From Eleusine coracana subsp. coracana (taxonomy: Eukaryota > Streptophyta > Magnoliopsida > Poales > Poaceae), in assembly GCA_032690845.1 (NCBI GenBank), contig CM064426.1, forward strand, positions 71,598,403 through 71,662,402: DNA of 64,000 nt, given 5' to 3'. The stretch's first letter is position 1. Every line of letters starts with the position of its first letter. The notes under the pieces were generated by a model, which was not told where the DNA came from, did no database searches, and saw only the letters and a list, made by a program, of their open reading frames with translations. Of the stretch, positions 34,528 to 46,795 are shown in pieces. The translations under genes and the position numbers were made by a program.

Positions 34528-36547
34528 ATGGATTCTGATGACAAGAAGTTTGGAAAAGGTAGGGTTTTGGTCAAGATGCAGAAAAATGAATATTTGATTG
34601 GTATACAAAAAGAATTTCAGGAGAAAAAAGTACAAGTTATGTAGTAACCCTTGCTTCATTTGTCATCATAAAACATGTAATGCAACGTGTTCTAATTTAA
34701 CTGCCTGAGAGTAATGAATGGTGACATTGACACTATCCAAGAATAATTTACATCTTGGCGAGACAGCAGCTAGTGTAACTTAAGCTGATCAAAGGTTTAT
34801 GTCCATGGTTATGTGAGTAGTTGCTTTGGCATCCTAAGTCTTGATGTTTGTACCCTAACCCGTAAGCTAGCCCTGACCATGGAATACTCAACTGGATACA
34901 GGAAAGCACCGGTCCTAGGTACAAGTTGCCTCCCGGATACCATTACCAATTTGCTAGTGACCAGTACTTTTTGAAATTGGAAACTTTCCCTGTATTAAAT
35001 AAGTCTGTAACCAGAATTGTCTAGTTACTATCAAGCAATAATGACATTCAATTTATTTAATGGGTGCACGAAATTACTTTTCCCTTTCTGGTTCATGAAT
35101 ATCACTTAAATGACATTTAATACACAAATCTGATGGTGACACAATGAGACGGAATGATGTGAAAGTTACCATTTCATTATCATCTTGAAAAATGATTTAT
35201 CCTCATCAGTTTGCATGCAAGAAAACAGTGATAATTGGTTGCTAAGAATTTAAATTAAATTAGTTAAAAAAAGAAGTTAAATTAGCCTTTACCCTAACTT
35301 GCTTGGGATTAAAGGCTTAGTTGTTGTGAAAAAAAAATTTAAATTAAATTTGTAGGCTTTTGCATTTTTCCAGTCTGGATTGAAATGTCCAGTACTACGG
35401 AGTAGTAAGTTACCACTGCCTTTCTATCCCAGATCCTATAGTAACCTTTCCTTTTACTTGTTTTGTTGACTTTATGGCCTACCATGTGTTTTATTGGTCA
35501 ATAATTCTGTTCCGCTAATGTTGCAGCTAGAATGTGTTCACTTTGAGCTGGATGGAATTTTGCAACATGATTTTATTTGTAGATCTATCATGTTTCAAAT
35601 ATTTTTTTTATTGCTATGTGTGTATTTGAAGGTATGAATTTTGTATTTCAGGACCTAAAGAGCTCACTGGTGCTGATGATCTTCTCAGCAAGTTCAAACT
35701 GCTCCCGCATCATGATTTCTTTTGCAAGAAGCCTTTGCCACTGGCAATCTCAGATACATATTATTTACACAATGTTGTGGGGGACACAGAAATTCGTAAA
35801 GGAGAAGGAATGGAGCTCGATCAACTGGTTAAGAATGCGTATTTGAGTGATAAGCCTGCTTATATTCAGCCCTTTGATATGGAAACACTAGGGCAAGCGT
35901 TCCAACTTCGAGAAACAGCTCCAGTAGATTTGCCGTCTGTAAGACCCTTTCTATAATCCCTTTTTCTTTATTACAGTATTGTTATTGGATTTGCTCACTG
36001 TTCTGGCCGACACATTTGTTGAATCAACAGGCAGAAAAAGGTATACCAACTATATCCGGTAAATCGAGAAGCGAGTCCAAGGACAAAGAGAAGAAACATA
36101 GAAAACACAAAGACAAAGATAAGGAAAAAGACAGGGAGCACAAGAAGCACAAACATCGGCATAAAGATCGGAGTAAGGATAAGGATAAAGACAAGGATAA
36201 GAAAAAAGATAAAAGTGGGCATCATGATTCTGGTGGCGATCATTCTAAGAAACATCATGAGAAGGTTTGTCCATTTTTTTTTATATGTTCAGATCTTTGG
36301 GTGCTCCTAGTCCTGTTCGTATGTTTGTCAATGTTCCTGACTTATTTCAGAAGAGGAAGCATGATGGACCGGAGGAGTCAGGGGATGTGCATAAGCACAA
36401 GAAAAATAAGGTAATATAAGGTCGTTCTTTCCTTTCTGCTGTAATAAATTTCTTCATTGAGAATTTTTTATTCTGATATCATTTACCTACGAATGGCAGC
36501 ACAAGAGTTCCAAACCTGATGATATGGGGAATGGACTACCTACTTAG
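34528..36547 (+). CDS. MED19: Mediator of RNA polymerase II transcription subunit 19 (MED19)
   Basis: Five coding exons: 34528-34558, 35652-35938, 36031-36264, 36351-36410 and 36500-36547, giving 219 residues. The protein starts MDSDDKKFGKG. The conserved MED19 core covers about residues 11-108 (PKELTGADDLLSKFKLLPHH, DFFCKKPLPLAISDTYYLHN, YIQPFDMETLGQAFQLRETA). The C-terminal half is an extreme Lys/His/Asp-rich tail (KHKDKDKEKDREHKKHKH, KKRKHDG) as in plant MED19 proteins. MED19 belongs to the head/middle interface of the nuclear Mediator complex, linking activators to RNA polymerase II; plant members also act in defence and hormone responses. Intron 1 contains an RTE/SINE-like tail. Neighbouring genes are unrelated. 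Confidence 0.93.
35283..35332 (+). mobile_element. RTE LINE or Au-SINE-like 3' tail in MED19 intron 1
   Basis: Contains ACTTGCTTGGGATTAAAGG followed by CTTAGTTGTTGTG and an A tract, closely matching the 3' end of the RTE element at 52862-52914 (CAACTTGCTTGGGATAAAAA, GGCTTTGTTGTTG). Such tails are shared by plant RTE LINEs and Au-type SINEs. Only the tail is recognisable here. Confidence 0.65.
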
Positions 36548-37689
36548 ATGCAATTTCCTTGTTAGTTTCAAATCCATGCAATCTACTGGTGAAAGGTGAC
36601 TCCGAAGGTTCATCAAAATCCTGATCAAAGGTATGTGCTTCTTTCATTTGCTGTTTCATTCAGTTTTTTCCCTGTAACTTATCATAATTATAATGTTAGG
36701 ACCATAGATGTATGGCTGTATATCTTGTCTGTACTATTCTCTTTCTGCGGTAAAATGCAGATGGTTGTTCCAGATACATGTTCATTTTTGGCGTGTGCCT
36801 TTCAAGTCAACTTAAGTGCTTCTGTTTATTTTTTTTCCTGGCAAACCATTGGAAGAGCATGTCTCAAGTGACGTTGCAGACTTGATGGAGTCATGAACAT
36901 GTGTTATGTCATGATCTTTCTAGACTGGTCTGGCATGGATGCACATCATGATGTAGTTGTGGTTTGTTTTCACTCTGCTTAGAGCCTTGTGGTTAATGCC
37001 GAACATTGTGTTGAAAATACTTAAATGCAGCACACATTAACATTTTTTAATGAAATATTTCTATGTCATTTATTGGACTTAACAATCTGTACTTTTCATA
37101 ACCATTGTGATTATTAAAATATGATGTGGCAAATAACTGCATTGTGAAAAACTGTCAGCTAACTGGGAGCTACACTTTGCAGAGGATGCTGTTTTTTTTT
37201 TTTTTTTGAATGCACAGTTTATCAGTCAGAATATATAATCCTTTTCTTATGTGAATGGAGCAGATATCATGAACGGATAATCATTTGAAGCTGTTTCGGA
37301 AGAACAAGATGATCTTCCATGCCATATTAGGTGGTTTCCATAAGGACAGTCCTTGGGAAAACTGACCAAAAATGTAACATGCAGCGATTTGTTCTGCCCT
37401 GACCAAAAATGGTTATGGGAATGTTTTGAATGACATCTCATCAGATAATTTCTAATGCTAGGGACAGTGCACGTTTTCATGTTAGCTTTTCTGATTATTA
37501 TTGATGTAGCTTGACTGTACTTATTTAGGTGTTGATTGATAGATACATCTAATATCTGTGTGACACAAAACATTGTTTTACCAGTGACGAATGATTTAGG
37601 ATTTTTTTAAATAATATTATTTTATTCGGCAATAACAGAAATAATATCGTTTCGTGTGAAATTGCAAAAATAATATGCAGTCGTGCAGC

Positions 37690-37985
37690 CGGAGTGCGGA
37701 AACGTACTAATTCAACGGTGGGCATGCGAGAACAAAGTAATCCAATGATACGCGTTTGAAAACAAAGCAATCCAACTGTGGACGTACGAAAACATGGTTT
37801 TAGTGTATGCAGTGCACGAAAGTAGATTTTTTCCATTGAAAATGCATTGCCGTGTGCTTGTCGTGCGCTGGCATGCGAAAAAAAATTGATTTCGAGCTCT
37901 GGGCATGTGTAGAAATCTAACTCGTGCCCTGATTGGTCGAAAACATGTTTTTAAACATCCACCGTTCGAAAACAGGGAAATTCCT
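37690..37985. repeat. Degenerate about 30-bp tandem repeat
   Basis: Words such as CAACGGTGGGCATGCGAGAAC, CGCGTTTGAAAACAAAGCAA and CAACTGTGGACGTACGAAAAC recur at roughly 30-bp spacing. The translated minus strand shows the same periodicity (FRTSTVGLL, FQTRIIGLL, SRMPTVEL). It looks like repeat decay rather than a gene. Confidence 0.5.
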
Positions 37986-38070
37986 TTTTTTTTTGCCATG
38001 CAAAATTTGAAATGATTAACATTGGATTTAAGGATAACTTTTACGTAGGATGTATACTATTTATATCATA

Positions 38071-38303
38071 CTTCCTCCGTTCCAAAATTATTATCGTCAT
38101 TGAATTTTTTTATGAACTTTGACCATTCGTCTTATTTAAAAAATTATCTCAGATATATAAAATTATTGATTATATTATAAGTTATCTAGTAATGAAACTA
38201 ATCATGAAAAAATATATAATAATTTTAAAATATTTTAAATAAGACGAATGATCAAAGATAATAAAAAAAGTCAATATCGACAACAATTTTAGAACGGAGG
38301 GGG
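38071..38303. mobile_element. Stowaway MITE, copy 4
   Basis: The ends are CTTCCTCCGTTCCAAAATTA and the inverted AATTTTAGAACGGAGGGGG, with TA on each side. The interior (TTGACCATTCGTCTTATTT and its inverted partner AAATAAGACGAATGATCAAA) matches the 22233-22467 copy and shows the long internal fold typical of Stowaway. Confidence 0.85.
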
Positions 38304-41284
38304 TATAGTTTATGTAAATAATGAAATAAGAGACAACACTTTACATATAGTATTGTGATAGTACAACAGATACATAACATGTTCATTGGCATTATAGAGG
38401 TAATCTGCATTAATAGATACATATAGTACTATGATAGTACAATAGAGATATATGTGAGCAGTAATTTACAGTACCCTAACCCCTATTATGAGTCAGATCC
38501 CTACCTCTAACCCACTTTGGTCGTCGAGCTAATAGTGGTATCTTTGGGTGCTGCTGGGAAGGCTGATCATATGTGGATGGGGTTAACCAGTCTGGGGGCT
38601 CTTCGCTCATAGGTGGGCAATAGAAAATCCTCAGACTGGCTCAAATCCTGCTGTGTGAACTAAGTCTCTAGATGTGGACTCGAAGTGTGTTCTAGAATGC
38701 TAAAAGTGGTACATCTAGAAATTGCAACACACACTTGAATAAGTTACAATAAAATATTTTTATTGCACTTAATAAACAAATATAATTGACTTACAGGACA
38801 GGCATATATGTAGGACCATGCCAACTGGAGCCTCCTGCTAAATCTGGTGGTGGAGGTGCTAGCATCTCGAAATGGGGCATCACTATGTTTTAAAAATTTA
38901 AGATTATAATACTCATAAAAACGTTTAATTTATTGATCATCGTAAAGAATTTATACTTGGCGTGGATATTATTGTAGCAGTCTGTCAAAAGAAGCCTCTC
39001 GCTTGACCTGGGTATGGAGGAGGCGGAGTTTGCAATGCTATTGTTAAGGTGCTTACAAATGACAACCTATCTCACAAATGGGAAGAAAAAAAAGAAGCTC
39101 ATGAAACATGAAACGTGCTCTACGCGTATCAAATCACAACAACAAAGATGGTATCGTTGGTAACAATAGTCAATGAAGTTCCAGCAGCAGACTTGAAGGG
39201 TTTCTGAGACACCAAGGTTGGTTAGTGTCATCAGCACGGGCGCACGGCGTCCTGCTTGACGAAGACGCGCAATACCCCGACACGACGCCGGCATGAGCAG
39301 CTCGTCCCGGAAAGCTCGATCGGTTGCCCGGCAAAGCAGAGTCTTGAAGAAATGATCTCCTAGCTAATGATACTGTGATCCCTTTGCAGAATGTTAGTAA
39401 TAAAAACTTACAAGTAAAAGACTATAATTAATTAACTAATTGGTAAGCCCGTGTAGTGCTGACACGAGTAGAGTAGAGTTATAGTTACAGATTAAGCAGC
39501 GTGTGTGTCTAGTCTCTCACGTCGTGTGAGTGAAGCAGTGACAGCGGCACGGTGGTGATCCGGCACCAATCGAGCTTGTTGCGCACCAGATCGATCCTTG
39601 TAGTCTGTTAGCCCGCTCGTACAATGCAAGGCGACGCGACGACCAGCGAGGTAACGTCTCCCCCTTCGCGTGCTTCAGAACGGAGACTTGGCCACGTCGA
39701 GCTCGAGCACGTCGCCGGCCAGCTCCCACAGCCTCTGCAGCGGCCTTCGAGAATAGTGCGTCGACCACCGCCTGCGCGCCACCGAGGCTGGAACACGGCA
39801 TCATCCAGCAACTCTTCATGGTGCCCCGCCACGTATGCGACGACAGTTCAAGCTCGGCGGAGATAATGCTAGTGGTCACTGTTCAGCCGCGCGACGTCGT
39901 CAGCGGCGACGGATTCAGTGCGGCGTCGCCATTGAGGCGTATTCAATGGCGTAGTAGGGTGGCGAAGAAGACGTCCATGTCGAGCGCGAGAGTCGATCGG
40001 GGAGCTCGTGCGGGGAGCGCGAGAGGCGTATTTAATATTTTAGATAAGATATTTTGAGCTAATTCATATTTATTTAACTACTCCTTAGTTTAATTTATAT
40101 AATATGTATTTATCAAAATATGTTTTCCACAAATATGGTGTAATTTTATATTGGATCCTCATTCTTTGTGCATGATGATTAATTTACTCATAGATTATTA
40201 GTGCATCTTCCTATTATCTCTATAATTAATACAAATGCTAGCCGGTGGATCCGTTTATTGTGGATCCATAAATTTTTGAAAATATTGACTATGATTTGGT
40301 CTCTGTGTCACTTCTAAATATACTTTATATAAATGAACAGAGAGAGTATAATTAAGTTATATCTATAAATATAAGTTTTAATCAATTTAGTTAAGATGAC
40401 ACTATATTTTTATAGTATGAAACCTAAATGATATCCAAAGTCAAGTTTAGATACTTAGATTACACTCGAAGTTAAGTTTAGAGAGTTAAATTTATATTTT
40501 GAGAATATAGGGACCCAAATAACACCCATGCCTAAGTTTAGGTAGTAATAAATATAGTTTAAGAATACAGAAATCTAAGTAACACAATCGAATAAATTTA
40601 AAAATCGATCATGTACTTTACTCTTAAAATATTTTGCCTCAAACCGAAAGCGACACTAATGAACGAAGTTGCTTTTTGAGAATTGGTGGAGACTTCACCT
40701 ATGTTATAATCTCTACAATATATTAATTGAGGTGAGGTCATTTAGACTATTTTTTTTGTGTTCAGATGTGTCCGTAGCGTTGTCGTATTTAGTTTATATC
40801 CTACAATAATTCACTAATCAGTTTGAGTTATTTTTTAACTATTTTTTAATTCTCTGTTGAATTGGACTCCGATTTCAGTTCGATATTTCATACTAAAAAT
40901 AATTAATCATCTATTGCTTTATGATTTACATCATATTTTAAATGAAAACTAATAACAAGAATTTCAATAATAACTCACTCCAAAACTATTATGATGAATA
41001 TTCAAAGATAAAATAAAATAAAAATAGAGTAAATGCTTAGACAAAAAATTGATTAATTAAAAAAATTTTGCAATTAGAAAAAACATTCTAACTATAAATT
41101 TTTTAACAAAGGCTATATATGGCTTTCAGTCTCGTATTGAACTACCTAGTGAGAGCGGTGCAATACTACAATGTTGTCCATAGCCTGCTTGTACACGTGT
41201 AGGATTCCACTGTCGTACTGAACTAAAGTAATAAGCTATTGATCGGAAGGCTTATCACAAATTGTAATTCACTACACACAGTCC

Positions 41285-41437
41285 ATTATCAGCGTGCCGC
41301 CGAGGCTGTGGCCCGTAAAGGTGACGCGGACCTTCTCGCCATGGAAGTGGGCCACCAGCCGCCGGATCTCGCCGGCGACCTGCTCCCTCGCGCTTTCGCG
41401 GCCTTAATTACTCGCTCGCGAGGTTCCCCAACGTGTA
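41285..41437 (-). pseudogene. Phospholipase A1-II-like fragment (class 3 lipase), P1
   Basis: The minus strand reads SAREQVAGEIRRLVAHFHGE then KVRVTFTGHSLGGTLIM, ending abruptly. GHSLGG is the lipase nucleophile motif, and the upstream helix matches the plant phospholipase A1-II (DAD1-like) family. There is a stop a few codons upstream, and no start or C-terminal half is present, so only about 50 codons remain. Further fragments of the same family lie at 56640-58910. Confidence 0.65.
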
Positions 41438-42062
41438 CAGCCCGTAGAGAGAGAATGGAAGGGGAGAGAATATTGGCAATGATCAGTACCTAGGGAATTG
41501 TTGTCGTGGGTGTTTGATGATGAACTTCCATCAGCACGGGGTTCAATATATAATTATAAGAGCATGGTTTATAGTTTAGCCGGCAGCCGGCGGTATGATA
41601 TGGCTATGTCATTTGTAATCTTCCAAGGGGCCGTTTTATATAGTGAGGCTAGCGAAGAAAGTTGGCGAAAAGAATAAATAATTATTTAATTCTAGCTAAA
41701 AGGAGCTAAAGAGATTGGGGGTGAGGGAGACCAGCAGAACAGGGGATTGGAGGAGTACGAATTTGCCTCAGGTATGCTGCTTCCCGCTAGCGAGTTGTGA
41801 GTCGCTCGTCGAGCTCTCTCTATCTATTTCTCGCTCTTTCAGCTAGATTTTTATCTGACGTGGAGGTCTGAATTGTTAGTTGACTGTACCTATAATACTT
41901 GCTCTAAAGGAGACAGTGCTGGATGAGTGATGAATCATCATGTTATATGGACAAAGCTATGGACAATAGTGTAATATTGTTCACTCTACTAATTAAGACA
42001 TGTGTAGGTATTCTTTCTTTTTCATGACCACTCACTCAGGTATTCAACTGAAGTGCTAGCTA

Positions 42063-44588
42063 TATATATATATTAGCAAAGTGTTCATACGTTGCTACGG
42101 ACTTAAAAAATAAAACACTCTTTATAACTTAAATATAAATTATTTACATAATAGAATTATTAGATATATATAATATTATTTATATTTTTTATATGAAAGA
42201 TCATATTTATATTATTGTTGGTGCTTCTTAGTATACAATTTTATATGTCAAAAATAACATTTTTTACTATTTTTTACCATATTCTAGAAGTGTTATCTGA
42301 AAGGAAAAATTAATTTACGCAGTCTATAAAATAGCACTGCATTGCAATGCGATTTTGAACTTGAAACCTTGCTCCAATGAAAAATGCTAAAACACAAAAG
42401 TTATAAATCTCGTCGAGGCCTTTTTGAAACATATATGGATCATATTATTTGGACTTCAGAGCTAGAAGATATGGGCCCCGCATAGAGACCTGCACAGAGA
42501 AGTCCGAATCAGAACAAATACTTTTGCATTGCATATTTGAAAACCTAAATGGCAGGATTTGTATTTATATTAAATATCAAAGTTGTAGAACTTTTTGAGA
42601 GCTACGATATAGAGTCCAAGTTTGCTTAATTTAAGCTCCGGATGAGAGAATTATGATTTTTGAAATTTGATACTTGATATGAAAGGTACGAAACCGATTT
42701 GGATTCAATCTCTAACTTTGTGGACACGAAATGGACCACCGTATCTCAATTAATAGATTATAGAGATACTAGTCTCTACCCCTTAAAAACGTGAATCAAA
42801 ATTTTTCTAAATCTACCCAACTAATTACATCCAATTAACCTCTTAAGACAATGCTAAACTAAGTACACACAACTAATTGTACACAAATATCCTGTATTTA
42901 CAAATCTAATAGTCATTAATTTGCCTTACATAACTAATGGCTCAGAACCTTTGGATCTCCCACTCCCCTCTGATCCCCATATGCACAGCCAGCCTCCACA
43001 CACGCCCGCCTGTCGTCTCTCGTCCTCTTATCATCTGTCTACAGCAGTTCCTCTGTCGAGAGAAAAGAAGTTGGCCATCATCCCCGAGGTCGTCCTCTCA
43101 TCAAGACATCAAGCAATTGGCCATGGGCTGCCGTTATCCCCGTCATCTCATCAAGTAGTTGGTCACATGCTGCCGTGGATCGGCGATGAGCAGCAGCCCT
43201 TCGCTGCCATGGATCGGCTGGGAGAGGCTCGTCGTCGTGGCCGCGACGCCAAGGAGCGGCGAGCCTTCTCTGCCGCGGGCCTTTGTGGATCTTCCGAGGA
43301 GCAGCAGCCCATCGCTGCCGTGGATCATCACTGATCATAAGGCTATAGACTGCCGTGGATCAACGAGGAGCAGAGGGGCATCCCTGTCATGGATCGTTGA
43401 GGAGCAGAGGGCCAATGGTCCTGTTGCTCCCGATGCTATTTAAGTCTGAATTCGTCCTACCGATTAAAATAGGTACACTTCTTCTTCTAATCAAAATTGG
43501 TGAGACCCCTACCCATATTCGCTATCTGCTTATACATCATTTATTCTGATTCCAGAAAGGTTAGATCAAAGGCCAACAATTAAATAGTGCCTGCACGTAT
43601 GACAAAACCTCAAACCAAACAGGTTACATTTTTCTCGCCTAAAACATTCTTGCCGCACACCTTACCAAATTTTGACAATCGCTTATTTGGATGCCAGGGT
43701 AAACAGGGTGAAGGCTTGGTATGGTTTGTTTGGGTGAACAATTGACAACACACATCTTGTTGTCAACTGAAGATATACACCTTGTGGATTCTGATTGGTT
43801 AATCAAGGTCATATATGAATTAATTTTCATATGTTGATGGCATAAACCAGTGATCTTTTTTTTAAACAACGTTACACACATGAGCTTAACTCAGCATATC
43901 GTGTTTCTGTTTTCAAACTCAACTATTTTTGTTGTGCTTCAAATTAAAAGAGAAGTAGAGAACCATTTTCCTGAATTTTTGTCATGAATGTCAGTTTCTA
44001 AACCTGAGGTTAATAATACTGAACTTGTGAGTTCGTTCTCTGGTGCTAAACAGGCAACCTTAGCTTGCAATTTTTACCCCATAAAGGCTGTTAAGAAAGG
44101 TGCAAACATAGAAAGAATGAGTATATCTTGCGTGGTCATGAGATCCAACTTGAGTTGCTGTCTTGACTGAAGTGGACAATGTGACTACCTAGCAATTTTC
44201 CCACCATTTAGTTCAGCAGATGAATCCTACTGATTCTCTTCGTCATAGTGTCATGCCTGGTGGTTATTCAATAGAATCATCTGATATTATTCTTTTTTTG
44301 ACTTTTTTATAATTCTAAATCCAACGTTGTCCTATAGAATAAACTGATTTTACATGTCTAGACTTATATAGAAGACGAATACCCTGTCAAAACATGGATG
44401 CTACATTGTGGAAAGGCACAAAATAAGCGATGAGTCATCAATGGATCATCCAGTGTTGTAGTTATATGCAAATCTTAAATTCTGTCTTATTTTATGCTTT
44501 ATTGCTAAAAGCATATGTCATATCTTAATTGTTTACTTTGCATTATGAAATAATATCACTATAGCGTTAGCACGGACAATATACTAGT
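42063..44588. mobile_element. Helitron-like element (candidate)
   Basis: The left part has CATACGTTGCTACGGACTT and the right end has GCGTTAGCACGGACAATATA followed by CTAGT, the paired CGTTGC-ACGG / GCACGG...CTAGT arrangement seen at ends of some grass Helitrons. The interior is AT-rich, with a GC-rich island at 42950-43440. I could not verify a 3' hairpin or an empty site, and no Rep/helicase ORF is present, so at most this is a non-autonomous copy. Confidence 0.35.
43165..43405. repeat. Degenerate repeat of GTGGATC / GAGCAGCAGCCC units
   Basis: The words GCTGCCGTGGATC or ATGGATCG followed by GAGGAGCAG-AGCCC or GGGC recur at least five times with variable spacing. They generate open frames on both strands (for example EEQQPIAAVDH) without any domain. 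Probably repeat-driven rather than coding. Confidence 0.55.
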
Positions 44589-44766
44589 AGCTAGTAAGTT
44601 AGGGAATTGTTGTGGAGCTTATGTTCAACAAGTATTGAGCTACTGAGAAGTGAGAACATAAGTGGAGCTTCATGACGTCGAGACTTCGTCATCACGACCA
44701 AGGATCACCATTCGACGAATCGGCTAGCAGTTCATTGTATCGCCATGGAATGGACTGAAAAGCCAA

Positions 44767-45600
44767 TCAATGCAGTGCACGGGTTTGTTTTCTTTGGCCC
44801 GTCAGTATCAGGCCGGCCATGAGCAGGATCGCCTCGGCGCCGCATTCGTCCGGCATCTCGTTAGGTGGGCAGCTGTGCAAAGACGATCCTAATGTCACTT
44901 GCCTTCCCGTCAAAAGCTTCTCGCCACACTGTTGGCGAGCATTCCGGCATAACACGCCGCTCTGCGCGCGGCGAGGCCCTGCCAGGCAAGTGCGCTCGCC
45001 GCTCGGCGACTTGGACATTGACGACAACTGAAGACCCATCCGCATTAGGAATAAACTCGACCAGGTCGCGTTCTGGGTAGACAAGCCCACTTTTGTTGAT
45101 TGAGTCGGTTCAATCAAAGGAAAGAAAAACTACATCATTGTTGTGTCGCCGTGGGTGGCGTCGAGAGTCACCATTACTGGCGTTCGAGCTCCTCCAGCTC
45201 GTAGCCTCGTATGCTTGGCGGCGTTCCTCGATTCAACAACCCGTGAGTCGGAACAGCCGCCTGATCTTACCGGACAAGCTGCACTATTGAAGGGATCGAT
45301 CTCCGGCGGACTGGCGGAAGGGCGGCCATCCGGGGCGTACGGTGTTCGTTTGATTACCAGGCGGGGGTGGTCGGTATTTCATTTACCGACCATCCCTTGG
45401 GCCAGGACCGACGTTGAATCCAGAACGGACGGCTGGATCCGAGCGGACGAATGTCCTCCAAAGCCCGCGTGGGTTGAGCACGGCCAACAAAAAAACAGCC
45501 CAGCCCACTTGTTGACGTGGCCCGCGTTTGGTGAGAACTCACGGCCCACCGGACCTGAAGGCCTACTAAGGAAATGAGGACAACGCGGTGCAAACTACGT
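44767..45600. other. GC-rich accessory segment, partly duplicated near 57.1 kb
   Basis: Overlapping frames on both strands, none with a recognisable domain. Two parts recur at about 57063-57175: a block with GGCGAGCATTCCG, ATAACACGCCGCTCT and GCGAGGCCCTGCCAGGCAAG, and the word AACAGCCCAGCCCACTTGTTG. From 45600 to 46790 I see nothing beyond low-complexity and unassigned sequence. Confidence 0.5.
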
Positions 45601-46795
45601 TACGAGCAGCGGCTACAGAAGATTGCTGCTCATTCACATCACATGTTTTAGTTAATCACGTCATTACTTGAGAATCCCAAAAGTTGTTTTAGTTAATCAC
45701 GTCATTAGTTCAGAATCTCAAAAGGTGTTTGTGCTTAAGATTTATGCTCGTGCCTGCTCTGTCTCACTAGTTTTTTTTTCCTGAAACTAAGTGCTGGAAT
45801 TATGTACCAGGGGTGTTGGCAGACAGCTGCAGTTCTGAAATCAGGACGAGACTACAAAGTCTCTTTATGCACCGATCTATATATAAGCTGATTCATGTGG
45901 GATCTGCCGGGGCATCGCAGGAAGCAGAGCCGACGGCAGCCTGCATAAATTCGGCGAGCGAAGCTCTGAACTGAACCTCTCTTCACCAGATCAGAAGAGA
46001 CTCTCCTCCGACCCTGTTTCATCTCCGTTAATGGGTGAATTCCGATCACTTTGAGTCACCAGCCTTGCTTCTGTTCTGCACTGTCCATGCGCCCACCGGT
46101 CCACGGGGAGGGGAATGGAGATTCAGTCATTCAGACGGTAACTCAAGTAACCGGATTCAGTGTTACCCTTTTTTTTTCCTTCTTTGATCGGAGACTGCAT
46201 CACTAGGATCTGATCACCTTTGGTTTCGACGAAGCTGCTAGTGACAACACGTACGCCACGCGCATTTCAGTTAAAAGACCTGACGTAGCAAAGCCTTGCG
46301 TTAAAATAGTGCTTGCCGTATGTCACACCCTGATTTTTGTGAGATTTTTTTTTTTCAGAGAATGTTTTGTTTGCTTTTGAGACAACTTCTTAGTCTTTTA
46401 ATATTCTCTAGATTTTAGAAAGGTTATATATCATTTATCTTTTATTTTATTATTATATTTTTTAAAAGTCTAACTTCTTTCTAGAGAAACTACAAGCTAG
46501 AAGTTACGGTCCATGCTATAACTAGACCAAGTTTTAGTTTTCATTCTCTGTTAAGCTGAACCAGTCCCAATACAACTATCGTATTGCTCTGCGTCTAGGG
46601 CGTCGTCGCTTGTACGTGTTCCGGCACATACCAGCGACATCACTGCCTAGTGCTTACCTCCTCAGTGTATAGCTGGCTGACCTGTACAACCTATAGCTGT
46701 GGCAGGGCATGGTTTCATGCTATGCCGTTGATGTGTCCACCGCTTAATCCAGCGGCAAGCCTTTTGCCTTCCAGACTATAAAAGTGGAGCCGTGT

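Larger units (their letters stand above)
36548..41284. other. TE-derived and unassigned intergenic sequence
   Basis: The MED19 3' UTR is expected in the first few hundred bases. Beyond it are a degenerate short repeat (37690-37990), a Stowaway copy (38071-38303) and a near-repeat around ATAGTACTATGATAGTACAATAGA (38345-38445). GC-richer islands at about 39230-39350 and 39600-40030 carry overlapping frames that I could not identify. From 40030 to 41100 the sequence is AT-rich with nothing recognisable. Confidence 0.5.

Noticed and set aside
45143..45577. 144-codon frame starting MSPWVASRVTITG, resembling the start of a lipase nucleophile motif
   Set aside because: The resemblance stops before the GxSxG motif and the downstream sequence has no lipase blocks; probably chance.
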